Source of the DNA: Rubripirellula reticaptiva
GTDB taxonomy: Bacteria; Planctomycetota; Planctomycetia; Pirellulales; Pirellulaceae
DNA length: 64,000 nt
Direction of reading: 5' to 3'
Assembly: GCF_007860175.1 (NCBI RefSeq)
Contig: NZ_SJPX01000003.1
Location: 569,380 to 633,379 of the forward strand
The position numbers and the translations under genes are program-made. Shown piece after piece: positions 1-9,230 of the stretch (the stretch's first letter is position 1; every line of letters begins with the position of its first letter). A model generated the notes under the pieces. That model did no database searches. It was not told the origin of the DNA and saw only the letters and a program-made list of their open reading frames with translations.

Positions 1-1187
1 AGTTCTTTGCCAGTCATCGTGTACTTAGCCGATGTTTGATCTGAAGTGGCCACGACGACTCCGATCCGGTGCTCGTCAATCGACTCCGATTCCTTTCCAT
101 CCTCGCTGGATTGATTTGCAAGGGATGCGATGAAGTCCGTTCGATAGGTAACGCCAGGCTGTGCGTCGATTTCGATTGCCAGAGTTTTTGTCGAGTCATC
201 GAAACGTACGTCGGTCAGCGAAACACCGCTGGACGCATAGAAGTCGCCCCGCTTCATCGCGCGAATCAAATGCTCGGGTGTCAAATATCGGCTGCGAACC
301 ATTACCCATCCGCGACCCGGACGCGAGCCCGGTTTGCCGTGGTACTCATGGGAATCATCGGTGGCGATTCCCATCATTGGTGGAATATTCAGCGAGTTTT
401 GCCGGATCGCGTTGATCAGATCCCACATTCGCTCGATGCTGGGGTGATCATCGTCACCGAGTTGGTTCACACCCGGGTGTCCGTTGTAAACTTCGAAAAA
501 CTGTTCAGAAATCACCGCCGCCAAGTCTTCCGCTGTGATCGCATATCCAAAGTTGGGATGATTCACGTGAGGCAGGACTTCACGTCCATGCGACTTCTCG
601 TGTTCTAGGATTGCTCGCAGATTGTTTTCGATGGTTTCGCGAACCGTGTCGCCACCGACTGGCTGTAACGCTTCGGCAACGTTGGTGGCATTGATGTGGA
701 CCGGCTTTCCTTCGGATTTGTCGCTAATCTCCTCTGCTGGAATTAGGATGAATTTTCCCGATTGTTCCAGCAAATATCGAAATTCGTCGAGCGGTTTCAA
801 ACGCACTTGATGGTCTTTTTCGCCGGTCTCGCCGGTTGTTTCGACCCAGTCCTCGCCAAACCGCTGGCGATACCGATCCAAGATTCCAGCGTCACTTCGC
901 TCGATAATTTTCGCCATCGGCATCCAACGCATCCCCTCGCTTAGCACGTTGTGATCGGTGAGCGCTAGAAAGTGGTAGCCTCGTTCGCGATACCAGTCCG
1001 CAATCATTTCGGGGAACTGGTCACCGTCGCTCCAAAGCGAATGCGTGTGCAGATTCCCTTTCCACCAAGTTGCAGGCAGCCTGGTGGAAGGTGGATCAGT
1101 GGAAGGAAGTTGCTTTTCCGGTTCGTCTGCAAAAACGTTGCACGCAAAAGTTAACGTCAAAACGATCAAAAGTGTCCACGGTCGCAT
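1..1187 (-). CDS. PHP-domain (CehA/McbA-like) metallohydrolase, C-terminus cut by window edge
   Basis: Read by translating the reverse strand from an ATG at 1187; the frame stays open to base 1, so the C-terminus is missing. Residues 1-20 are a signal peptide ending NVFA. Residues 44-54 read GNLHTHSLWSD, the HxH motif of the PHP metal site (His47, His49), followed by LTDHN near 77-80, an IPAEEIS glutamate motif, HVNHP and a DDSHEYHG segment. These match the trinuclear-metal ligands of PHP phosphoesterases, and the exported CehA/McbA-like branch is the closest type. Substrate unknown. It lies 23 bp downstream of the SLC13 transporter on the same strand and could be cotranscribed with it. The fold is clear; the exact reaction is not. 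Confidence 0.85.
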   Translation of the reverse strand, partial: MRPWTLLIVLTLTFACNVFADEPEKQLPSTDPPSTRLPATWWKGNLHTHSLWSDGDQFPEMIADWYRERGYHFLALTDHNVLSEGMRWMPMAKIIERSDAGILDRYRQRFGEDWVETTGETGEKDHQVRLKPLDEFRYLLEQSGKFILIPAEEISDKSEGKPVHINATNVAEALQPVGGDTVRETIENNLRAILEHEKSHGREVLPHVNHPNFGYAITAEDLAAVISEQFFEVYNGHPGVNQLGDDDHPSIERMWDLINAIRQNSLNIPPMMGIATDDSHEYHGKPGSRPGRGWVMVRSRYLTPEHLIRAMKRGDFYASSGVSLTDVRFDDSTKTLAIEIDAQPGVTYRTDFIASLANQSSEDGKESESIDEHRIGVVVATSDQTSAKYTMTGKE

Positions 1188-1210
1188 CGCATTTATCTTT
1201 CAGTGGAGGG

Positions 1211-2629
1211 CTAATTTCCGATGCCTGATTTTAGATCAAGAACGAAGTAACAAACTGCGGTAATCACAACGACGCCGATCAAATTAAGTGCAAAACCGGC
1301 TTTGACCATTTCTCGAATCGTGATCTGGTCCGATCCAAAAATGATCGCGTTCGGCGGCGTCGCAACCGGTAACATGAAAGCACAGCTGGCCGACAGGGTG
1401 GCGGGAATCATCAACGCCGACGCATCGAATCCCGCACCGACCGACGCTGCGCCTAAAATAGGCATCAGCAATGTCGTGGTTGCCATGTTGGATGTGACTT
1501 CGGTCAAGAAAGTCACCGTCAAGCAAACGATGCCGATCAACAGAGCCGGATGAATTCCGTCTAGCATCGCTAATTGGTTTCCAATGCTCTGGGACAATCC
1601 GGTGACCTCAGCCGCTTTGGCGATCGCCAGTCCACCACCAAACAGAATCAGTATGCCCCAGGGAATGTCGTGTGCGGTTTCCCAGTCCAGTAGTGGTTTG
1701 GGACTGCCCTGCGAGTCGACTTCGCCGCTGGGGACCAAAAACATCAGCACGACAGCCGCTAGTCCCACGGTCGCGTCATGTGCCATCGGCATGTCCAGCC
1801 ATGCCGCCCAGCCGCCAAACGGAGCGCTGCGAGTCATCCAAAGCACGGCAGTGCCGGCTATGATCGCCAACACTCGCTTTTGCGCCGGTGTCCAAGGCCC
1901 CATTTGATCGGTTCTGGGTGTCACCGCTTTTCCCAAGCCTCGAGTCAGCCAGGCACCGGCGACAACCAACATCAACGCCGAAACCGGAACGCCGATTTTC
2001 AGCCAAGAGAAGAAGTCGACCGTGCGACCGGTCTGTTGTTCATAAATGGATACGAAGACCCCGTTAGGTGGCGTTCCAATGATGGTGGCCATGCCACCGA
2101 GGCTGGATCCGTACGCCACCGCCAACAGCAACGGCGCGCTAAGCTTCGCATCCTTTTGTTCTTGCAAAACGGCGATTGCAACTGGCAACATGATTAGCGC
2201 GGTTGCAGTGTTGGAAATCCACATGCTGCAAAATGCAGGCGCTAGCAGAAAACCTAACACGACGCGTCGTTGGGATCCGGTGCCCAACAAATGCATCATT
2301 CCATGGGAGACTCGCAGGTGGCTTTCGGATCGTTCGGCGGCACGCGAGATCATGAAACCGGCCAAAAACAGCAACACGAACTTGTCGCCGTACGCCTGTG
2401 CCAACTGTCCGTGGTCGAGCACACCGGCAAACGGGAACACGACAAACGGAACGAGCGACGTCACCGGAATCGGGACCGCTTCGGTGCACCACCAAACGCC
2501 ACACAAAAGTGTCACCGCGGCAGTCACGGCCGTCGGATGCGATACTCCGAACGTCGCTGTGCAGACGCCATACGCGATGATTGCCAAAACGGACCCGGCT
2601 GCGATGGCGATCCAGCGGAAGTGTTGCAT
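1211..2629 (-). CDS. SLC13/DASS-family sodium:anion symporter
   Basis: A 472-residue polytopic inner-membrane protein of normal family length with about eleven hydrophobic segments. It carries both inverted-repeat substrate motifs of the DASS family: SNTAT at 139-143 and SNMATTT at 380-386, each with a Pro-rich partner (GTPPNG at 185-190 and ATPPNAIIFGS at 423-433). The N-terminal TEAVPIPVTSLVP at 49-61 is also typical. Characterised members carry di- or tricarboxylates, or sulfate, with sodium. The second motif has Met where INDY-type proteins usually have Thr (SNM, not SNT), so specificity cannot be read directly. A sulfatase and a PHP hydrolase are nearby, so sulfate or organic anion uptake is possible, but that is inference. 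Confidence 0.88.
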   Translation of the reverse strand: MQHFRWIAIAAGSVLAIIAYGVCTATFGVSHPTAVTAAVTLLCGVWWCTEAVPIPVTSLVPFVVFPFAGVLDHGQLAQAYGDKFVLLFLAGFMISRAAERSESHLRVSHGMMHLLGTGSQRRVVLGFLLAPAFCSMWISNTATALIMLPVAIAVLQEQKDAKLSAPLLLAVAYGSSLGGMATIIGTPPNGVFVSIYEQQTGRTVDFFSWLKIGVPVSALMLVVAGAWLTRGLGKAVTPRTDQMGPWTPAQKRVLAIIAGTAVLWMTRSAPFGGWAAWLDMPMAHDATVGLAAVVLMFLVPSGEVDSQGSPKPLLDWETAHDIPWGILILFGGGLAIAKAAEVTGLSQSIGNQLAMLDGIHPALLIGIVCLTVTFLTEVTSNMATTTLLMPILGAASVGAGFDASALMIPATLSASCAFMLPVATPPNAIIFGSDQITIREMVKAGFALNLIGVVVITAVCYFVLDLKSGIGN

Positions 2630-2736
2630 GAGAGAAGGTTTCGTTCAAAGGCTGGTCGGCAAGGTCGAAGCAACATTCTAGCTTCAACTGAGTGCTCGTA
2701 GTTTTGCAAACTGGACCAGACCAAATGTCGAATTAG

Positions 2737-3477
2737 CTATTTCAAACAGCTTGTGAATTGTTGGCACGCCATCGAATTAAGAAGCTGGGCGAGAGCCGGA
2801 TCGTAGCGATGACCTTCGTCGCGCATAAAAGCGTGCTCGCCATTGAATTCGTGCCAAGTGAACCGAGTTTCGGCGGCTGTCATGGTGTCGTAGATCAATC
2901 GACGACCTTCGCCCGGGATGTGCGGATCTTGACGGCCCCAAATCATCATCATTTCGCCACCGATTTCAGGAACGCGGGCAAGCGTATCGTCGGCCATTCC
3001 CAAGCCGAGACTGCCTTTGTGAATATCGGTCGCGTAAAAGCAAACCCCGGTTGCAACTTCGGGATTCATTGCGGCGCGAAATGCGAGGTGTCCGCCCAAG
3101 CAGATTCCAACGCTGCCGATTCGGCCGGTGCACCCTTGATCGTTGCCAAAGAAGTCGATCACGGCTCGTGCATCAGCGTCGTAGCTTGCCAGTTCTTTCT
3201 TGGTCTTAAGATCGTTGCCGCGATCGGTCCCTTCTTTGTCGTATGCGAATGCTTCACCAGGTTTCGTGAATTCGTGATAAACATCGGGAACGGCGACCAG
3301 GAAACCATGTCCAGCGATCATCGCTGCGGTGCGAGCAATAGGGCCGGTCATTTGATAAATCTCGGCGAACAACATCACTCCCGGAAATTTTCCCGGACGA
3401 TCGGGCCGGAACAAATGCGTGTGCATCGGGCCGTACGGAGTATCAAGTTCGACAGCAGTGACAGGTTGGATTCGCAT
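2737..3477 (-). CDS. Dienelactone hydrolase family protein
   Basis: A 246-residue single-domain alpha/beta hydrolase of the usual family length with no signal peptide, so probably cytoplasmic. The catalytic triad can be placed: nucleophile Cys126 in GICLGGH (124-130), Asp184 in GRQDPH and His215 in NGEHAFMR. A cysteine nucleophile is the hallmark of dienelactone hydrolases; ordinary esterases use serine. Known members open the lactone ring in chlorocatechol breakdown, but many relatives act on unrelated esters and no catechol genes are nearby, so the substrate is unknown. The gene stands between the SLC13 transporter and an unknown exported protein, with gaps of about 107 and 53 bp, on the same strand. 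Confidence 0.85.
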   Translation of the reverse strand: MRIQPVTAVELDTPYGPMHTHLFRPDRPGKFPGVMLFAEIYQMTGPIARTAAMIAGHGFLVAVPDVYHEFTKPGEAFAYDKEGTDRGNDLKTKKELASYDADARAVIDFFGNDQGCTGRIGSVGICLGGHLAFRAAMNPEVATGVCFYATDIHKGSLGLGMADDTLARVPEIGGEMMMIWGRQDPHIPGEGRRLIYDTMTAAETRFTWHEFNGEHAFMRDEGHRYDPALAQLLNSMACQQFTSCLK

Positions 3478-3530
3478 GCGGTGCTATTCGAGCAGGAAGG
3501 GGGGAAGTGTTTGCGTTGACGGTTGATTCT

Positions 3531-4442
3531 TCACCGTCGTTTTTCAGCCGACATCGTCTTTACGTCTCGTCGATCGGTCAGCTTGATTGTAAAGATTTGT
3601 TGCTCTTCGAGATGCACGGTTGAATCGACGCCCATCATCGACGTCGCGACGGTTCCTTTGGCATGGAACGTTTCAGTAACGTCAGTGACCCATCTCCGTT
3701 TCGTGTCAAAAAGGATCTCGCCACGCGCATGATACAAACGGAATTTTGCGTTCTCGATCGAGAAAGGAAGTTTGGATGACGGGACCGTGTCTTGCGGCGT
3801 TGGCGGTCGATATTCCAGTTCGTGAGTGTATTCGAATCGTTGCAAGTTCCGGCCTTGAGAGCGACCTCGGTAATTCGTTCTGCCATACCAGCTGCCCAAG
3901 TTTCCCCAGTCGTGAGTCGACTTGCGAATGAATGGCTTGCCGATCCGTTCCGTTTTTCGAGGCTCGAAGAATGTCAACTGAGCGATTTCTTTCCAACCGT
4001 CCTGGTCGATCACCGTCGAAACCAACACGGATTTCGATTCCGGTGAATCGACTTCTTCGACCTTGCTGTCATTGGTGAATCCCGACATCGAAACGACTTC
4101 GCCTGCTTGGTTGATGAAGTAGGTGAATTGGCGTCCCCGCAGTTCGCCAAGCGCCTGAGTGAACATGCCTCGCGACATCAAGTCGGCTTCAATCAACTCA
4201 GTCGTTTCGACTGTTTGCAAAGCCTTTCGCAGTCCATGCTCATCGGGCGCGAACAGGTCCAGAGAAGAAAAAACTTGATAGTGGATCTGTTGTTTGATCG
4301 CTAAACCCTGCACCACAAAACTTGGTGCTCGCCGAATGTCAATGTGCTGATAGAGCCGCTCGACAGGCTCGTCGGCAATCACAATCGCCGCAAAGCAAAG
4401 AGAGCACAGTACGGAAAGTAGACGGTTCATGGCGGCGCTCAT
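3531..4442 (-). CDS. Exported protein of unknown function
   Basis: A 303-residue protein I do not recognise. A hydrophobic N-terminus ends FAAIVIADEP near residues 17-26, which fits a signal peptide, so it is probably periplasmic or outside the cell. The rest is soluble, rich in charged residues and beta-prone, with no cysteine motif or obvious catalytic signature; the tail is basic (KRR). Two starts are possible: ATG at 4442 with AGAGAGG directly against it, or an in-frame ATG at 4430, which gives a more typical signal peptide (MNRLLSVLC) but places the same purine run 12 bases away. It sits between a hydrolase and a sulfatase on the same strand. Confidence 0.7.
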   Translation of the reverse strand: MSAAMNRLLSVLCSLCFAAIVIADEPVERLYQHIDIRRAPSFVVQGLAIKQQIHYQVFSSLDLFAPDEHGLRKALQTVETTELIEADLMSRGMFTQALGELRGRQFTYFINQAGEVVSMSGFTNDSKVEEVDSPESKSVLVSTVIDQDGWKEIAQLTFFEPRKTERIGKPFIRKSTHDWGNLGSWYGRTNYRGRSQGRNLQRFEYTHELEYRPPTPQDTVPSSKLPFSIENAKFRLYHARGEILFDTKRRWVTDVTETFHAKGTVATSMMGVDSTVHLEEQQIFTIKLTDRRDVKTMSAEKRR

Positions 4443-4488
4443 CCTCTCTATAACGATCTGCGAATAATTCGCTCACTAGGGAAAGGGA

Positions 4489-6024
4489 CTATCGCATCTT
4501 GAATGTCTCGTCGTATCTCGGCATTTTGTTCTCGATCCAGCTATTCAGGCCGTTTTCCGTGTCGTGCCACTGCGGATCTCGGTGCGTCTTGCTCCACTCT
4601 AGGCCGTCATCGATCATGCTGCTGAGGACCGCTTTGTGGGACGATGCCACGTTGTCCAATTCGCCAATGTCAGTCGACATGTCGAAGACTTTCCAAACGG
4701 CAAAGTTTTTGCGGTAGGCCTTTAAGTTGCCGCGACGGAGTGAAACCTCGTTCCCGCCGCCGTGATGCCTTAGCCAGTACATGGTCTCGTTTTCGTGCGA
4801 GTCCTTACCTGCTAGGAAATTCTGCCAGATGTCCTTCCCATCCAGAATCTTATCGCTCGGCACGGTGGCGCCGGCCAATTGGGCCAGCGTCGGATACAGA
4901 TCGAGTGCCAGCACGGGATAGTCGAACACGGATGCCGCAGGAACCTTCGCGGGCCAGTGCATGAACATGGGAACTCGAATGCCGCCTTCGTGCGTCGAAC
5001 CTTTGTCGTCTTGCAGCGGCGCGTTGCTGGCACCCTGAGCGATCTTGCCTCCGTTGTCGCTCAGGAAAACGATTAGCGTGTTGTCCATGATCGAGTCAGT
5101 TTTATCGGAATCGCCGTTCGGGTCTTCCAGTGCACTGACGATTTGCCCAACACCGCGGTCAACGGCATACATCATCGCAACGTAATTCTGGCGAGTTTCG
5201 TAGTCGCGGTAGTCCACTCCATTGCCTGGATTCTTTGGCTGATGTTCGGGGTACAAAAACTTCAAGTCTTCTGTCTTCGCCTGCAGAGGCGAGTGCGGCG
5301 CGTTGTAGGCAAGGTACAAAAAGAACGGCTTTTTCGCGTCGGCGTTGGTCGAGACAATACGAACCGCTTCGTCAGAGAACATGTCGGTTAGGTAGGCACC
5401 CTCGGGCGACAGGTAGTCTTTGCCGTTTCGTTCCAAGAAATATTGATAGTCGTTGATTTTGGGTTCGACATTGTCCGTCACCGATGGAAAGTACTGATGC
5501 CCGCCGCCCACGAATCCAAAGAACTGGTCGAAGCCGCGTGTGTTGGGGTGAAACGGCTTGCTGGAACCGAGGTGCCATTTGCCGACACAGCTTGTCGCGT
5601 AGCCAGCGTCCTGCAAAACGGTGCTGATCATCGTTTCGCTTTCCGGAATTCCCTTCGAGTTGTAGTCCTCGAGGTGCTTGGCAACATCGGGCAGATTCTT
5701 TTGTCCGCCAAAGCAGTGCTGCATCCGTCCGGACAGCAGCCCCATTCGGCTGGGTCCACAAAACGGGTGCGTGACGTAGGCTTGTTTGCAAATCGTGCCA
5801 CCGCGAGCGAGGGCATCAATGTTAGGCGTCACCACATCGGTTTTAACGCCGAATAAGTCAGCATTGAAACCAACGTCGGCGTACCCGAGGTCATCGCAGA
5901 AAATCAGAACGATGTTCGGCTTGTCGGTGGTCGCAGGTGTTCGCGCGACGGCGGTAAGGCAGGGCAAGCTTGCGATCAACCCTATCAATAATGCGGATGC
6001 GATTGACGCAGTTTTGGTTTTCAT
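4489..6024 (-). CDS. Sulfatase (arylsulfatase A-like, formylglycine type)
   Basis: A 511-residue exported sulfatase with a signal peptide over about residues 1-27. PNIVLIFCDDLGYADVGF (36-53) supplies the calcium-binding Asp44-Asp45. CGPSR at 89-93 is the C-x-P-S-R signature, in which Cys89 is oxidised to formylglycine by a separate maturation enzyme not in this window. KWHLG and a later NAPHSP supply the Lys and His that hold the sulfate group, and FLSDNGG gives the second metal site. Planctomycetes carry many such enzymes, thought to strip sulfate from algal polysaccharides. Which glycan this one uses cannot be seen. The next gene upstream is 97 bp away, so it is probably transcribed from its own promoter. 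Confidence 0.93.
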   Translation of the reverse strand: MKTKTASIASALLIGLIASLPCLTAVARTPATTDKPNIVLIFCDDLGYADVGFNADLFGVKTDVVTPNIDALARGGTICKQAYVTHPFCGPSRMGLLSGRMQHCFGGQKNLPDVAKHLEDYNSKGIPESETMISTVLQDAGYATSCVGKWHLGSSKPFHPNTRGFDQFFGFVGGGHQYFPSVTDNVEPKINDYQYFLERNGKDYLSPEGAYLTDMFSDEAVRIVSTNADAKKPFFLYLAYNAPHSPLQAKTEDLKFLYPEHQPKNPGNGVDYRDYETRQNYVAMMYAVDRGVGQIVSALEDPNGDSDKTDSIMDNTLIVFLSDNGGKIAQGASNAPLQDDKGSTHEGGIRVPMFMHWPAKVPAASVFDYPVLALDLYPTLAQLAGATVPSDKILDGKDIWQNFLAGKDSHENETMYWLRHHGGGNEVSLRRGNLKAYRKNFAVWKVFDMSTDIGELDNVASSHKAVLSSMIDDGLEWSKTHRDPQWHDTENGLNSWIENKMPRYDETFKMR

Positions 6025-6120
6025 GCTTATCTGGATTTAGGCAGAACTAGGAATCAGTGCCATGATAGCCACTCGAAGAGGTTGCGGACTTGATCGTTAA
6101 ACTGCCGTTTAAACCGTCGG

Positions 6121-6777
6121 TTAGCGTGTTGGCTTGACGTCTTCGAGCAGTTTTTCGAGCTGCCGCATGCTGCGGGACAGCAGCACGCGAATCGCGACGT
6201 CGGTTTTGCCAAGCTGTTCAGCGATTTGTTTGGTTGCTAAGCCATCAGCGTATCGCATACGAATCACAGACTTCTGTTCGTCGTTAAGGCTGGCGATGGC
6301 CAGTTGCATTCGGTTTAGGCGTACGTCTTGGCTGAATGCCGCGCTGGGCGACGTCATGCTGGCCGCCAACAGTTGTTCGAGTCCCATGTCTTGATCGCCG
6401 CCACCGTTCGGTGCATGCAGCGATTGCTGGCGGCGCGAATCACGTCGCTGGGCACCGAAGTAATAGCGGTGTGCATCAACGACTCGGCGTCGGGCAACCT
6501 GTTGCAACCACTGCATTGGCTCGTACTGGTCTAGCGGGGCCGTGTTCAGGCTTGAAACTGCCGACGTCGCAACTTCCTGCAGCAGATCATCTAACTCGAC
6601 GGCGCTCAACAGACGTGCCGTCGTGATCGATCTTAGGAAACCGATCAACTGGGTTCGGTGGCGTTCGATGTAGTGACCAAGCGATTCAGAATCATGCTGT
6701 TTGATCTCAGCAATGAGTTTCGCATCGATCGCATCGAATGATTTTTCTGCGTCACTGGCGGATTCGTTCGACGTCAT
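6121..6777 (-). CDS. ECF-type RNA polymerase sigma-70 family factor
   Basis: A 218-residue sigma factor with only regions 2 and 4, as in ECF factors. Region 2 includes VELDDLLQEVATSAV and an aromatic, basic stretch ending VVDAHRYYFGAQRRD, the core-binding and -10 recognition parts. Region 4 covers about residues 165-212, with LNDEQKSVIRMRYADGLATK and helix-turn-helix IAEQLGKTDVAIRVLLSRS for the -35 element. An acidic N-terminal extension of about 40 residues precedes region 2. No anti-sigma gene is adjacent; instead a serine/threonine kinase is divergently transcribed 123 bp away. ECF sigma factors linked to kinases are frequent in Planctomycetes, so control by phosphorylation is plausible but inferred. 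Confidence 0.88.
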   Translation of the reverse strand: MTSNESASDAEKSFDAIDAKLIAEIKQHDSESLGHYIERHRTQLIGFLRSITTARLLSAVELDDLLQEVATSAVSSLNTAPLDQYEPMQWLQQVARRRVVDAHRYYFGAQRRDSRRQQSLHAPNGGGDQDMGLEQLLAASMTSPSAAFSQDVRLNRMQLAIASLNDEQKSVIRMRYADGLATKQIAEQLGKTDVAIRVLLSRSMRQLEKLLEDVKPTR

Positions 6778-6900
6778 GATTGGTACTTTGAAAATAGAAT
6801 CTTGTTGCTTCCGGCGGGTGTTGATCGCGGACGATCAACGGAGGAAGTATCTTGAGCTAGAATATCGCATCTCCAGCCGCCCATCACACTCGAGTGAACC

Positions 6901-9165
6901 TTGAACACTCCGATCGATTCTGATCCAGAGCCGAAAGATGGCAACACGACGGCGCAAGTTCCGGGAAATGCGGTATCAATCGACGCAGACGATTGGCTTG
7001 ACGTTTGCTTGAACCGGCTGGCCGAGCATGGCAGTGTTGCCGATCCGGTGGAGTTGCGTGCGTATTTGCCAGACCTGGATCGAGACGGCCGCCGCACGTT
7101 GCTGATTGAACTGGTCAAGCTGGATATGGCGATGTCGGCCGATTCCGGAAGAATTCGTCTGATCGCCGAGTATCTTTCGATCGACGAATGCTTGTTGTCG
7201 GCGGACAGCGTTCCGATTGATTTGGTGATGGAAGAAATGCAGCTGCGAATGGAAATCGGCGATCCACCCGATGCCAGCGAATATCAGCTTTGCTATCCGC
7301 ATTTGGCGACGATGCTGACACCACTTGAGCAATCAATTGCAGGGATTCCTTCGGCAGTCGAGATGAAGGTGCCGCCCGAGGCGAATTTGGGCGATCAGAT
7401 CGACGATTTCTTGATTCTGCAAAAGCTTGGGCGTGGGGCTTTCGCCCATGTCTATCTGGCTCAGCAAATTTCGATGCGGCGGTTGGTTGCTCTGAAAGTC
7501 TCGCGTGGTAAAGGCGGCGAGTCACAATCATTGGCCCAGTTTGATCATCCCAATATTGTTCGTGTGTTTGATCAGCGGCTAATCGAAAATTCTTCGCTGC
7601 ATCTGCTGTACATGCAATTCGTTCCGGGCGGCACGCTGGCCGATGTGGTGCAGATGTTTCGTTCGTGCCGTGCCCAGGATAACGAGTGCAAAATCGGCGG
7701 AGCGATCTTGCTGCGATCGGTCGATGAACAGTTACTCGAGGCTGCTCAGGTTGTCCCCGATCAGTCCAGCACTCGCGAATGGATTGCCGATTCACAGTGG
7801 CCACAAGTGGTGGCTTGGGTTGGCTTTCACCTTTGCCGGGCGCTGCATGAAGCGCATTCGCAGAATATTTTGCATCGCGATGTAAAGCCGGCCAACGTGT
7901 TGCTTTCCGCCGAGGGGATTCCGAAACTAGCCGATTTCAATGTCAGTTTTTCGGACTCGGCCGAACAGGCTGGCCAAGCTGCTTCGTTGGGCGGTTCGCT
8001 TGGCTACATGTCGCCCGAACATGTGCTGGCGATCATCGACAACGATGCTGGTGCCCAAGACAAAATTCGCGAACCGGCTGATTTGTATTCGCTTGCGGTG
8101 TTGTTGTGGGAACTGTGGCAAGGACAGCGGCCATTTCCAACTGCTGCGGCTGCCACGTCGTGGAAGCAAGCCGCCGCCGACCAGTTGGCCGCCCGCCATC
8201 GACCGATCGTCATGCCCGACTGTCAACACCAGAACTCTGATGCGGCCGAACGCGTGTTGGCAAAGACGCTATGCCGGGCGTTATCAGTCGAGCCGTCGGA
8301 TCGTTTCGCCAACGGCGCCGAAATGGCGGGCCGTTTGCGGTTGTCGTTGTACCCGCAGGCGGCGACTCTGTTTGATCCACCCGAATCTTCGTGGCGAGCT
8401 TGGCTGTCGCATCAATCGCCTTGGATGATGGCGTGCGCGGTGCTGCTAATTCCGCATGCCTTTGCGGGCGGATTGAACTATCAATACAACATGAACGAAG
8501 TCATGCAGACGGATCAGTTGAAGTCCGCACTTCAGTCGATTTCGTGGATCGTCAACTTGACGTACTTCCCACTAGCAACCGTCTTTGCGGTTTTGCATAC
8601 TCGCAGCATGGTGCGGGCCGTCGAGAACGCTCGCCAGAACCAACGAGTCGACAGTCGTGATCTCGGCAACATGCTTGAACTAGGACAACGGGCGGCACTG
8701 ATCGGTGGTTCGATGTGGATATCATCCGGAATTCTGTTTCCGTTGATCTTCCACTCCATGAGTCCTGATTTCCACTGGATGGCATCGATGCAACTGTTTC
8801 TGTCGTCGCTGATATGCGGCGGAATCGCGATGGCCTATCCGTATTTTGGAATGGCTTGGTTGGCGACGTTTGTGTTCTATCCGCTGTGTTTACGGAACAC
8901 GATGCAGGACGCTGACTTTGATGCACGGGCCGCTCGGATGACGAACCGAGGCGAAGTCTACACCTTGATCGCCGCAATCTTGCCGCTAGTGGGTGGCGTT
9001 TTGATGATGTCGAGTCCGTCGTTATCTCGATGGTTCATGTTGACGGCCGTTGTGGCAGGCATGTTAGGTCTAGTGGTTGCCACGTCCATCCAGCAACGAG
9101 TCGTGAAGGCATGGACGCAAATGGGACAAGTTCTGTCGACCAAAGTTGCAACGATCCCAATCTGA
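6901..9165 (+). CDS. Membrane-anchored serine/threonine protein kinase with DFN in place of DFG
   Basis: A 754-residue protein: N-terminal helical region (about 30-155), kinase domain (about 168-490), then six hydrophobic segments (about 505-745) that anchor it in the membrane. Kinase motifs are Gly-rich loop GRGAFAHV (177-184), Lys199 in VALKVS, Glu207, HPNIV at 216-220, HRDVKPAN at 325-332, and YMSPEH at 369-374. The magnesium-binding DFG reads DFN (345-347), so activity may be altered although the Asp is kept. The start is a TTG at 6901, two codons after an in-frame stop, with no clear Shine-Dalgarno and no in-frame ATG for a long way, so the N-terminus is uncertain. Divergent from the sigma factor gene. 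Targets unknown. Confidence 0.88.
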   Translation: MNTPIDSDPEPKDGNTTAQVPGNAVSIDADDWLDVCLNRLAEHGSVADPVELRAYLPDLDRDGRRTLLIELVKLDMAMSADSGRIRLIAEYLSIDECLLSADSVPIDLVMEEMQLRMEIGDPPDASEYQLCYPHLATMLTPLEQSIAGIPSAVEMKVPPEANLGDQIDDFLILQKLGRGAFAHVYLAQQISMRRLVALKVSRGKGGESQSLAQFDHPNIVRVFDQRLIENSSLHLLYMQFVPGGTLADVVQMFRSCRAQDNECKIGGAILLRSVDEQLLEAAQVVPDQSSTREWIADSQWPQVVAWVGFHLCRALHEAHSQNILHRDVKPANVLLSAEGIPKLADFNVSFSDSAEQAGQAASLGGSLGYMSPEHVLAIIDNDAGAQDKIREPADLYSLAVLLWELWQGQRPFPTAAAATSWKQAAADQLAARHRPIVMPDCQHQNSDAAERVLAKTLCRALSVEPSDRFANGAEMAGRLRLSLYPQAATLFDPPESSWRAWLSHQSPWMMACAVLLIPHAFAGGLNYQYNMNEVMQTDQLKSALQSISWIVNLTYFPLATVFAVLHTRSMVRAVENARQNQRVDSRDLGNMLELGQRAALIGGSMWISSGILFPLIFHSMSPDFHWMASMQLFLSSLICGGIAMAYPYFGMAWLATFVFYPLCLRNTMQDADFDARAARMTNRGEVYTLIAAILPLVGGVLMMSSPSLSRWFMLTAVVAGMLGLVVATSIQQRVVKAWTQMGQVLSTKVATIPI

Positions 9166-9199
9166 AAAATCCGCCCGGTGTCAAATGATGCCGGACGGA
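9165..9199 (-). terminator. Rho-independent terminator of the CARDB-like gene
   Basis: TCCG-c-CCGG (9170-9178) pairs with CCGG-a-CGGA (9191-9199), with one mismatch and a 12-base loop. On the minus strand the stem is followed by TTTTTC (9169-9164), which fits termination of the minus-strand gene ending at 9231. Its T-run overlaps the stop codon of the plus-strand kinase gene, so the two convergent transcripts meet here. Confidence 0.6.
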
Positions 9200-9230
9200 T
9201 ACAAGTTTCGGGTCTTGGATACTGCTTACC

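Noticed and set aside
69-608. Plus-strand open frame of 179 codons
   Set aside because: It lies opposite the PHP-domain protein, which has clear metal motifs on the minus strand.
2046-2681. Plus-strand open frame of 211 codons
   Set aside because: Antisense to the SLC13 transporter, with no family motif.
2758-3519. Plus-strand open frame of 253 codons
   Set aside because: Antisense to the dienelactone hydrolase, whose catalytic triad is intact on the other strand.
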